Below are positions 1 through 6,341 of a stretch of DNA of 9,553 nt, one piece after another. A program made the translations under genes and the position numbers. Source of the stretch: an uncultured Streptococcus sp. (GTDB taxonomy: Bacteria; Bacillota; Bacilli; Lactobacillales; Streptococcaceae). The stretch is from the NCBI GenBank assembly GCA_905373305.1, contig CAJPSM010000050.1, forward strand, positions 1 to 9,553. The letters run 5' to 3'. Below the pieces are notes generated by a model. It had not been told where the DNA came from. It made no database searches and saw nothing but the letters and a program-made list of their open reading frames with translations. Within the stretch, counting starts at the first letter, position 1, and each line of letters begins with the position of its first letter.

Positions 1-143
1 ATACTATCTTTTAAAAGAACTTTCAAGCAGTTTACGGAATTTCTTAAAAAATATCTTGAAAATTTTAGAAAATATATATTAACATTATATAATTTTTCAT
101 TTAATTGTTGAAAAAATAAATGATTTACATATATTTGCTTAGT

Positions 144-172
144 ATAATATCAAAACATTCGTTATTTTTCAA
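144..172 (-). promoter_or_regulatory. Predicted leftward promoter for a gene beyond the window
   Basis: On the minus strand there is a -35 TTGAAA (172-167), a 17-nt spacer and an extended -10 TGA-TATTAT (152-144). It lies just past the gapN terminator and would start transcription near 137, leaving a leader of more than 130 nt before any gene to the left of the window. The region is very AT-rich, so a chance match is possible, but hexamers, spacing and TG extension all fit. From memory the pneumococcal neighbour on this side is the glycogen synthesis cluster starting with glgB. I see no open reading frame in 1-233 that I would call a gene. Confidence 0.45.
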
Positions 173-190
173 ATTCTAACTGAATTTTTG

Positions 191-230
191 AGCAAAAATA
201 AAAATCAGGAAGCTAAATTCCTGATTTTTT
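191..230 (-). terminator. Rho-independent terminator of gapN
   Basis: Read on the minus strand, the arms AAAATCAGGAA (228-218) and TTCCTGATTTT (211-201) pair perfectly around a 6-nt loop. They are followed by a T-rich tract (TTTTTATTTTTG). The stem begins a few nucleotides after the gapN stop codon. The A-rich left side could let it work in both directions, but no rightward gene is seen here. Confidence 0.9.
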
Positions 231-233
231 AGA

Positions 234-1658
234 TTACTTCACATCAAAAACGATGGATTTGACATTTGTCATCGCTTCAATGCTGTATTTAATCCCTTGC
301 ACTCCTGCACCAGAACCCTTTACACCAAGGAATGGGAAATTATCTGGTCCACGTTGTGTTTTGTTATTAATATGAACAGTACCGACTTCAAGCTTTTCAG
401 CGATTTCAAATGCCTTCTTAAAGTCATTTGTAAAGACAGAGGATTGAAGACCGAACTCAGATTCGTTGGCAATTGCTACTGCTTCATCCGCATCAGCGAC
501 ACGGATAATTGGGAGAACAGGTCCAAACGGTTCTTCCCATGCTAATTTCATATCTCTTGTGACATGATCAAAAAGTCCTGGCCAAATGAGATTGCCCTCA
601 CGTTTGATTGGACTGAGCGCTTTGGCACCCTTTTCTTGAGCGTCCTGAATCAATCCCCAGATGAAATCAGCTGAAGCATTATCAATAACAGGTGTGATAT
701 CAGCATTGTCAAATGGGTCACCAACGGTTAACTTAGCAACTTCTGCCTGAAGTAATTCAGCCAATTTGTCAGCGACGCTTTCCACGACCAAAACACGTTT
801 GATAGCAGTACAACGTTGTCCTGAATAGCTAAAGGCCCCACCGACGATTTGTTTAGCTGCGCGTTCCAAGTCTGCATCTTCGAGAACAATAGCTGCATCT
901 TTCCCACCAAGTTCAAGCATGATAGGACGCATTCCAGCTAAACGACCGATTCGCTCACCAATTGGAGTTGAACCTGTAAAGTTAATGAAGTTCACTTCCT
1001 TGTGTTCAATGATGTAGTCTCCGATTTCAGAACCACGTCCAGTTATCGTATTAAATACTCCTGCTGGAATACCTGCCTCATCAAAAGCCTTGGCTAATAA
1101 CAGACCTGAGATAGATCCTTGTGTTGGCGGTTTAAACATGACGACATTCCCCGCAATCAAAGCCGGAGCAATCTTAGATCCAGAAAGGTTAACTGGATAG
1201 TTAAATGGCGCGATAGCTAACACAACTCCAACTGGCTCACGACGGACAACGGCTAGTTTGTTTTTACTTGCAGCTTCAAAACCGCCACCTTCCATTGCTT
1301 GTCCAGTGATACGGAGACCTTCTTCTGCAGCAAAACGAATCAAATCTGCTGTACGTACTACTTCTCCAATGGCTGCTTTAATCCCTTTTGCAACCTCTTT
1401 GGCAAGAATTGTACCAATTTTTTCTTTATCACGTTCCAAAATGTCTGCTACCTTATGCAGATAGGCTGCACGTTCAACTGGTGCTAAATCACGCCATGCT
1501 GGGAGAGCTACACGCGCAGCTTTCATAGCCTCATCTACTTCAGCCTGACTCATAGCTGGTACTGTCCCCAGCTTTTCCTGATTGATGGGTGAATAGATTG
1601 TAATTTCCTTTTCAGATGATTTCCAATTTCCATTTACTAAATTTTGATATCTTGCCAA
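234..1658 (-). CDS. gapN: NADP-dependent non-phosphorylating glyceraldehyde-3-phosphate dehydrogenase
   Basis: This cytosolic aldehyde dehydrogenase (EC 1.2.1.9) oxidises glyceraldehyde-3-phosphate directly to 3-phosphoglycerate, making NADPH and bypassing the ATP-yielding GAPDH/PGK steps. In streptococci it is regarded as a main NADPH source because the oxidative pentose phosphate route is often missing. The 474-residue product is full length. Visible ALDH features are the oxyanion Asn in PFNYP (N153), the general base Glu in LELGG (E249), the catalytic Cys in SGQRCT (C283) and the EEPFGP cofactor-site motif (375-380). The start is a TTG with AGGAGG seven nucleotides upstream and no competing ATG nearby. 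The gene is monocistronic by layout: its own promoter follows the pulA terminator and its own terminator follows the stop. A perfect CodY box lies inside the promoter and a Rex-like inverted repeat lies just upstream of it. Confidence 0.97.
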   Translation of the reverse strand: MARYQNLVNGNWKSSEKEITIYSPINQEKLGTVPAMSQAEVDEAMKAARVALPAWRDLAPVERAAYLHKVADILERDKEKIGTILAKEVAKGIKAAIGEVVRTADLIRFAAEEGLRITGQAMEGGGFEAASKNKLAVVRREPVGVVLAIAPFNYPVNLSGSKIAPALIAGNVVMFKPPTQGSISGLLLAKAFDEAGIPAGVFNTITGRGSEIGDYIIEHKEVNFINFTGSTPIGERIGRLAGMRPIMLELGGKDAAIVLEDADLERAAKQIVGGAFSYSGQRCTAIKRVLVVESVADKLAELLQAEVAKLTVGDPFDNADITPVIDNASADFIWGLIQDAQEKGAKALSPIKREGNLIWPGLFDHVTRDMKLAWEEPFGPVLPIIRVADADEAVAIANESEFGLQSSVFTNDFKKAFEIAEKLEVGTVHINNKTQRGPDNFPFLGVKGSGAGVQGIKYSIEAMTNVKSIVFDVK

Positions 1659-1671
1659 TTTTCTTCCTCCT
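1656..1671 (-). promoter_or_regulatory. gapN ribosome binding site and TTG start
   Basis: A full AGGAGG Shine-Dalgarno (1671-1666) is followed by seven nucleotides (AAGAAAA) and then TTG (1658-1656), giving the N-terminus MARYQNLVNG expected for streptococcal GapN. The strong Shine-Dalgarno probably offsets the weak start codon. Confidence 0.85.
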
Positions 1672-1688
1672 GAAAATGATTAAGACTT

Positions 1689-1716
1689 ATTTTATCAAAT
1701 TTTCAGAAAATTACAA
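1689..1716 (-). promoter_or_regulatory. gapN promoter
   Basis: The -35 TTGTAA (1716-1711) and -10 TAAAAT (1694-1689) are separated by 16 nt, and the -10 is extended by TGA immediately upstream. Transcription should start near 1682, giving a leader of about 24 nt that contains the AGGAGG. It is the only good promoter between the pulA terminator and gapN. Confidence 0.75.
1698..1712. promoter_or_regulatory. Perfect CodY box within the gapN promoter
   Basis: The sequence AATTTTCAGAAAATT matches the published CodY consensus AATTTTCWGAAAATT at all 15 positions. It fills almost the whole spacer between -35 and -10 and overlaps the last two bases of the -35, so bound CodY should exclude RNA polymerase. 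CodY senses branched-chain amino acids (and GTP in some species), and in streptococci it represses amino-acid acquisition and nitrogen genes. Repression of gapN in amino-acid-rich conditions is my inference from position. Confidence 0.8.
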
Positions 1717-1722
1717 CCCTTT

Positions 1723-1751
1723 TTGTGAAAAAATTGAGATTTTTTTCACAA
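1723..1751. promoter_or_regulatory. Rex-like 11-bp-arm inverted repeat upstream of gapN
   Basis: Perfect arms TTGTGAAAAAA (1723-1733) and TTTTTTCACAA (1741-1751) flank a 7-nt centre (TTGAGAT), ending 6 bp upstream of the gapN -35. The outer seven bases of each arm are exact half-sites of the Rex motif TTGTGAAnnnnTTCACAA, but the gap between them is 15 rather than 4, exactly 11 bp longer. Each half can also be read as its own imperfect 18-bp Rex box: 1751-1734 matches 12 of 14 defined bases and 1723-1740 matches 11 of 14. A terminator role is unlikely, since no T-run follows the stem in the minus-strand transcript. Confidence 0.5.
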
Positions 1752-1760
1752 TCTTGATCC

Positions 1761-1775
1761 TTCAAATTATTTGAA
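1761..1775. repeat. Perfect 15-bp palindrome between pulA and gapN
   Basis: TTCAAAT and ATTTGAA are perfect 7-bp arms around one central base, 9 bp upstream of the Rex-like repeat. The form is operator-like, but I cannot assign a regulator. In such AT-rich DNA a chance occurrence is plausible. Confidence 0.35.
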
Positions 1776-1813
1776 ACTTAATTCTACTCTTCATTAAAAA
1801 CCTCATAAATGAC

Positions 1814-1842
1814 AAAAAGGATTAGATAATCTAACCCTTTTT
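1814..1842 (-). terminator. Rho-independent terminator of pulA
   Basis: On the minus strand the arms AAAAAGGGTTAGAT and ATCTAATCCTTTTT pair over 14 positions (one G-U) around a minimal loop and end in a T-run. The structure starts about 11 nt after the pulA stop codon. An outer pair, CTCATAAAT (1802-1810) with ATTTATGAG (1852-1860), can extend the stem and overlaps the stop codon. Confidence 0.88.
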
Positions 1843-1853
1843 ACTACACTAAT

Positions 1854-4139
1854 TTATGAGAGCACTTTTAAAACTGCGACACTAATGTCATCAATAACAT
1901 TTTCTTGTTTTGAACGACTGTTGGTAAGGAACATTTCAAGCTTACCTGCATTTTCAAAGTAGAAGGAGGTTCCCTTAGCATTAAATACCACTAATAGATG
2001 TTCAGATCCACCGTGAATCTCGTAGACAATCCAGCCACTATTTTCAGCAGCCGTGTGAACAAAGACATGACGGTAAATTTCTTCATATGTTGGATAAGAG
2101 AAGGCACTGATTTGCGTTTTTAGGCGGATAATCTGACGAATAAACTCGATGCTGTCTTGGCGTTCATTGATCAGATCCCAGTTGACTTGGTTAACACTGT
2201 CCGGAGCATTATAGCTATTCATAGCACGTTCTCGGTCTGCAGGAGTTAGTTCTCCATGTTCACCAGTTGGAACCAACTTAGTTCGACCAAACTCTTGCCC
2301 CAGTTCTATAAAGGCCATTCCTTGCATGAGAAGATTCATAGCTGTCGCTGTCTCAACCTTGCGCATAATCTGGTCGGAACTCTGATCAGGATGAAGGGTT
2401 GCCAACAAGTCATGAAGATTGTAATTATCATGGGCTTCAACATAGTTGAGAACCTGGTTTGGACTGAGATAAGATCCCAACTCTCGGCTACCAAGAATGG
2501 CCTTGGCGACGATTGGTTCTGTAGCAGCACCACTCACAAATCCTGATTTGATTGCCCCATAAACTTCTCCTCCTTTGATCGCATCACGCTGATTATCGTT
2601 GAAGAAACCTATATTTGGCATCTGGTGGGCGTTATCCTTCTTAGCCTTGTCATAAGGAGCTAGACCTGTTCCCATATCCCAGCCTTCTCCATAAGTGAGA
2701 ATACGCGGATCGACCTCATCCAGTGCCCAACGAATTGCCTGCATAGTTTTGACATCATGAATGCCCATCAAGTCGAAACGAAAACCGTCAATATTGTATT
2801 CTTTCACCCAATAGAGGATGGAATCAATCATATACTTGCGGAACATCTCATGTTCACTTGCAGTTTCATTTCCTACCCCCGTACCGTTTTGAAAAGTTCC
2901 ATCACGATTCATACGATAGAAATAATCGGGAACAGTTGTCTGGAATGGAGCGTCCACTGTTGAGAAGGTATGGTTATAAACCACGTCCATAATGACACCG
3001 ATTCCTGCATTATGATAAGCCTGAATCATAGTTTTCAGATCACGAATGACCTGTCCGGGATCATCTGGATTGCTAGAGAAACTTGTTTCTGGTGCATTAT
3101 AGTTTTGAGGGTCATAACCCCAGTTATAGGTTACATTTCCGTCCTCATCATATTCCTTATGTCGATCAAAGATAGGCTGAAGTTGAACATAGTTGCAGCC
3201 AAGGTCTTTGATATAGTCAAAGGCGGTTGCTTGGCCGTACTGGTTAACTGTTCCAGTCTGGGCAGCACCAAGGAAGGTTCCACGGAGATGCTCTGCAACT
3301 CCAGATGTCGGAGATTTGGTTAAATCTCGGATATGCATTTCACAGATAACTGCTTTACATGGATTTTCCAAACGCCAAGGAGCTTCTGTCCCATGTTTGA
3401 CTTCGAATCCTTCTACTTGTCTATCTTGATGAGAAAGAATAACAGAACGTTTTCCATCAGGACTTGTGGCAATCGTGTAAGGATCTCTCGTCAAAGTCTG
3501 GTGGTGAGGAAATTCAATCTGATACTGATAAGCCTTGCCAGCAAGATTTTCATCTAAATCTAGACTCCAAACACCAATGGTATTGTACTTATGACTATAT
3601 GAATAGCTATTCCCACGCTCTAGATTAAAGGTTTTCCAAATCGGAGCGTCGTTGCTAGTGTTTTCATAGACAACCACCTGTACAGCTGTAGCTGTAGGAG
3701 CCCAAAGTTTAAAGCTTGTCTGATAATCGGAAAGGCTATAACCTAGTTCTCCTTGGTAGCCCCAGTGGTGATCAAAACTAGCGCTATGGATTGCTTTATC
3801 AAAAGCAAAAGGATTCTGATCCTTATAATAAGGACTAGCAATAGCTGGATTTTCTGAATAATAAACAGTCTCGTCTCCCTCTAAAATCCATGCTTCTGTC
3901 AACAAGGGATAGTAGTTAAAACGTACAAGATATTCTTTTAATACACCATCTATCTCGGCTTTGAAGGTGAAACTATCCACCTTCTCCTGACTGGTCACGG
4001 TAAAAGAAAACTGAAGACCAAAATAAGTGGTCTCTGAGGTTAAAGAGCTTTTATTTTCATCTCGATCCGTGCTAAATGAGCAAGCTGTATAATCTCCATT
4101 TTTTCTATGAAAATGGAGAAGAACGGGATAATTGTACAT
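1854..4139 (-). CDS. pulA: Type I pullulanase (intracellular alpha-glucan debranching enzyme)
   Basis: This GH13 enzyme hydrolyses alpha-1,6 branch linkages in glycogen- or starch-derived glucans. The 761-residue product has an N-terminal beta-rich region, a CBM48-type domain at about 125-225, the GH13 catalytic barrel at about 265-680 and a C-terminal beta domain. The type I pullulanase signature YNWGYDP is at 338-344. The conserved GH13 regions follow: DVVYNH (385-390), GFRFD with the nucleophile D456, GEGW with the acid/base E485, and AHD with D571. There is no signal peptide, S-layer segment or LPXTG motif, so it should be cytosolic, unlike the surface pullulanase SpuA/PulA of streptococci. 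The start ATG has only a modest AGGA six bases upstream. No clear promoter was found in the 153 nt after ligA, so transcription from ligA is possible. A strong terminator follows. Confidence 0.95.
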   Translation of the reverse strand: MYNYPVLLHFHRKNGDYTACSFSTDRDENKSSLTSETTYFGLQFSFTVTSQEKVDSFTFKAEIDGVLKEYLVRFNYYPLLTEAWILEGDETVYYSENPAIASPYYKDQNPFAFDKAIHSASFDHHWGYQGELGYSLSDYQTSFKLWAPTATAVQVVVYENTSNDAPIWKTFNLERGNSYSYSHKYNTIGVWSLDLDENLAGKAYQYQIEFPHHQTLTRDPYTIATSPDGKRSVILSHQDRQVEGFEVKHGTEAPWRLENPCKAVICEMHIRDLTKSPTSGVAEHLRGTFLGAAQTGTVNQYGQATAFDYIKDLGCNYVQLQPIFDRHKEYDEDGNVTYNWGYDPQNYNAPETSFSSNPDDPGQVIRDLKTMIQAYHNAGIGVIMDVVYNHTFSTVDAPFQTTVPDYFYRMNRDGTFQNGTGVGNETASEHEMFRKYMIDSILYWVKEYNIDGFRFDLMGIHDVKTMQAIRWALDEVDPRILTYGEGWDMGTGLAPYDKAKKDNAHQMPNIGFFNDNQRDAIKGGEVYGAIKSGFVSGAATEPIVAKAILGSRELGSYLSPNQVLNYVEAHDNYNLHDLLATLHPDQSSDQIMRKVETATAMNLLMQGMAFIELGQEFGRTKLVPTGEHGELTPADRERAMNSYNAPDSVNQVNWDLINERQDSIEFIRQIIRLKTQISAFSYPTYEEIYRHVFVHTAAENSGWIVYEIHGGSEHLLVVFNAKGTSFYFENAGKLEMFLTNSRSKQENVIDDISVAVLKVLS

Positions 4140-4191
4140 GTTTTTTCCTAATTTCTAATTTCTATTTTAATTTTTTATGTGGTGCTGATGG

Positions 4192-4230
4192 ATTCAGCGA
4201 TTGAATGTCTGACTGACAATAGACTCAATC
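4192..4230 (-). other. Structured spacer upstream of pulA with alternative hairpins
   Basis: The 153-bp ligA-pulA gap holds no gene and no terminator with a T-run. Two inverted repeats share bases 4199-4206. One is ATTCA-GCGAT-TGAAT (4192-4206). The other pairs GATTGA/GTCT (4199-4204 and 4207-4210) with AGACTCAATC (4221-4230), a 10-bp stem with a 2-nt bulge and 10-nt loop. They cannot form together. Read on the minus strand, the first is also an imperfect catabolite-responsive (cre) element, ATTCAATCGCTGAAT, with two mismatches to WTGNAANCGNWNNCW. All function here is inferred. Confidence 0.25.
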
Positions 4231-4292
4231 TATGTAAAAACACTTCAGGAGAGACAGTTTCAGACTATCTAACACCTAGCTTTCTACTATCA

Positions 4293-6251
4293 TTACATAC
4301 TTTCCAGCCAGGCTTCATCTCGAACTTCTATACCAAGTTCTTGGGCTTTTTGGAGTTTACTACCCGCATCGGCTCCTGCTACAACTAGATCAGTTTTCTT
4401 GGATACATTGCCTGTGACTTTGGCACCAAGACTTTCGAGTTTGCTTTTTGCTTCTGAGCGCGTGAGGCGTTCCAATTTTCCTGTTAGAACTACTGTCAAA
4501 CCTGACAAGGCCGCATCTGCCACTACTGTCTGTCCTTTGTAGTCCAGATTGACTCCAGCTTCTTTCAACTCGTCTAAAAGAATCTTAGACCCTTCTGTAG
4601 CAAAATAAGTCTGAAGACTTTGAGCAATCACACTACCCAAGCTTTCGATACTTGCCACTTCATCTGGATTAGCTTGGACTAGATTTTCAATAGAGTGGAA
4701 ATGTTGGAGCAAGAGCTGACTTGCTTTACTTCCGACATGGCGAATTCCCAGACCAAATAAGAGCTTTTCAGCAGAGTTTTCCTTGGATGCTTGAATAGCC
4801 TGATACAGTTTAGAAGCAGACTTTTCCTTGACACCTTCTAAAAGGAGGAAATCTTCTTCTTTCAAACGGTAAATATCCGCCACATCCTTGACTAAATTGG
4901 CAGCAAAAAGCTTTTCAACGATAGATGGACCAAGTCCTGTAATATTCATGGCATCACGAGAGGCAAAGTGAATCAAACCTTCCATAATTTGAGCAGGGCA
5001 GCGAGGATTGATACAACGAAGAGCCACTTCATCTTCAAAGTGAAGCAAGTGACTATCACAACTTGGACAATTTGATGGAATATCTAGTTTTTCTTCAGAA
5101 ACACGTTTAGACTCTACCACACGCAAGACAGCAGGGATGATGTCCCCAGCCTTATAGACGATAACCGTATCGTCTTTGCGGATATCCTTTTCGGCGATAT
5201 AATCTACATTGTGCAGTGTCGCACGGCTAACAGTTGTTCCAGCTAGTTGTACTGGTGTTAGATTTGCAGTTGGAGTCACGACTCCCGTACGACCAACTGT
5301 CCAATCAACTGATAAGAGTTGAACTTCTTTTTCCTCAGCAGGGAACTTGTAAGCTACTGCCCACTTTGGAGCCTTGACGGTAAAACCGAGTTCTTCTTGA
5401 CCTGCTAAATCATTAACCTTAATCACCACCCCATCAATATCATAGGGAAGATTGTCTCGTTCCTGTCCTACTTCTTGGATAAAATTCCAGATTTCATCTA
5501 TGTTTTCAGCCAGAATTCGATTAGGATTGACCACAAAGCCTAGTTGTTCTAGGTGCTTCAAAACCTTTTCTTGGCTATCACGAGTAGAAGGACTGGCTTC
5601 TTGATAGAGGAAAGTCGCAAGGTTGCGCTTAGCCACTACTGCCGTATCCAACTGACGGAGGGTTCCTGCTGCTGCATTACGAGGATTGGCAAATTCAGGC
5701 TCCCCATTTTCTTGGCGAGTTTGGTTGACTTTGTCAAACGAAGCGCGTGGCATGTAACACTCTCCACGAACAGTGATATCAAGTTCTTCTGGCAAGATCA
5801 AAGGAATATCCTTGACACGCTTGAGGTTTTCTGTGATATTTTCACCAACAGAACCATCCCCACGTGTGGCACCAACAACCAAAATCCCCTTTTCATACGT
5901 AAGCGAGATAGACAAACCATCTATTTTCAGCTCACAGATATAGGTGGGTTGGGGTAGTTCCTTTCGAACACGCGCATCAAAGGCTTCTAACTCTTCACGT
6001 GAAAAAGCATCCTGCAAACTATAAAGAGGATACTGATGACTGTATTTTTCAAAACCATCTAAAACCTTACCACCAACACGATGGGTTGGACTGTCCGCTA
6101 AAACTTGATCTGGATAGGCAGCTTCCAATTCGACCAACTCTCGGTAGAGGCGATCATACTCGCTATCTGACACCGAGGGATTGTCACTCGTATAGTACTC
6201 GGTCGCATAGCGGTTGAGTAAGGCAACTAACTCATTCATTCTTTCATTCAT
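4293..6251 (-). CDS. ligA: NAD+-dependent DNA ligase LigA
   Basis: This is the essential replicative ligase (EC 6.5.1.2), which seals Okazaki fragments and repair nicks using NAD+. The 652-residue product is full length and has the standard order: NMN-binding domain Ia (about 1-70, with the YYTSDNPSVSDSEYD segment), adenylation domain with the AMP-accepting lysine in CELKIDG (K109), OB fold (about 310-390), a four-cysteine zinc finger (C395, C398, C413, C418), helix-hairpin-helix repeats (about 430-570) and a C-terminal BRCT domain (about 578-652). The start gives MNERMNELVALLNRY; an alternative in-frame ATG lies four codons on. No Shine-Dalgarno sits at a usable distance: the only AGGAGG is 26 nt upstream and lies inside the likely promoter, so the mRNA may be leaderless. 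The MFS gene ends 90 bp upstream without a visible terminator, so some read-through may also supply transcripts. Confidence 0.98.
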   Translation of the reverse strand: MNERMNELVALLNRYATEYYTSDNPSVSDSEYDRLYRELVELEAAYPDQVLADSPTHRVGGKVLDGFEKYSHQYPLYSLQDAFSREELEAFDARVRKELPQPTYICELKIDGLSISLTYEKGILVVGATRGDGSVGENITENLKRVKDIPLILPEELDITVRGECYMPRASFDKVNQTRQENGEPEFANPRNAAAGTLRQLDTAVVAKRNLATFLYQEASPSTRDSQEKVLKHLEQLGFVVNPNRILAENIDEIWNFIQEVGQERDNLPYDIDGVVIKVNDLAGQEELGFTVKAPKWAVAYKFPAEEKEVQLLSVDWTVGRTGVVTPTANLTPVQLAGTTVSRATLHNVDYIAEKDIRKDDTVIVYKAGDIIPAVLRVVESKRVSEEKLDIPSNCPSCDSHLLHFEDEVALRCINPRCPAQIMEGLIHFASRDAMNITGLGPSIVEKLFAANLVKDVADIYRLKEEDFLLLEGVKEKSASKLYQAIQASKENSAEKLLFGLGIRHVGSKASQLLLQHFHSIENLVQANPDEVASIESLGSVIAQSLQTYFATEGSKILLDELKEAGVNLDYKGQTVVADAALSGLTVVLTGKLERLTRSEAKSKLESLGAKVTGNVSKKTDLVVAGADAGSKLQKAQELGIEVRDEAWLESM

Positions 6252-6257
6252 AAAACC

Positions 6258-6287
6258 ATTTTACCACAAATCAAGCCCTCCTCACAA
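6258..6287 (-). promoter_or_regulatory. ligA promoter, predicting a leaderless transcript
   Basis: On the minus strand there is a -35 TTGTGA (6287-6282), an 18-nt spacer and an extended -10 TGG-TAAAAT (-10 hexamer 6263-6258). The standard 7-nt distance from the -10 places +1 at 6251, the A of the ligA ATG. The AGGAGG visible in the spacer would then not be part of this mRNA. Confidence 0.55.
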
Positions 6288-6341
6288 TAGAGAAGGACTG
6301 AAAAATGGTTAGTATTGAAATATTTTCTAAAGATAGTGAGG
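6280..6341. repeat. Imperfect inverted repeat spanning the MFS-ligA gap
   Basis: CCTCACAAT (6280-6288) and ATAGTGAGG (6333-6341) are complementary at eight of nine positions, 44 nt apart. The right arm abuts the MFS stop codon and the left arm carries the ligA -35. It could be a 3'-end stem of the MFS mRNA or the ends of a small degenerate element. No T-run follows, so I do not call a terminator, and it matches no BOX or RUP repeat that I can recall. Confidence 0.25.

Noticed and set aside
143..148. TATAAT on the plus strand as a rightward promoter
   Set aside because: The nearest -35-like hexamer (TTTACA, 124-129) is only 13 nt away, and no plus-strand gene follows; the gapN terminator and antisense gapN lie ahead.
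1723..1751. Inverted repeat as a second pulA terminator
   Set aside because: The arms are A/T runs with no T-tract following in the minus-strand transcript, and a strong terminator already exists at 1842-1814.
2970..3323. 117-codon plus-strand open frame, with others at 2256-2546 and 3333-3557
   Set aside because: All are antisense to the pulA catalytic region, with no plausible ribosome site noticed and no recognisable protein. I treat them as shadow frames.
5553..5957. 134-codon open frame on the plus strand
   Set aside because: It lies fully antisense to ligA, and its sequence shows no family features. The conserved LigA motifs on the other strand explain the DNA.
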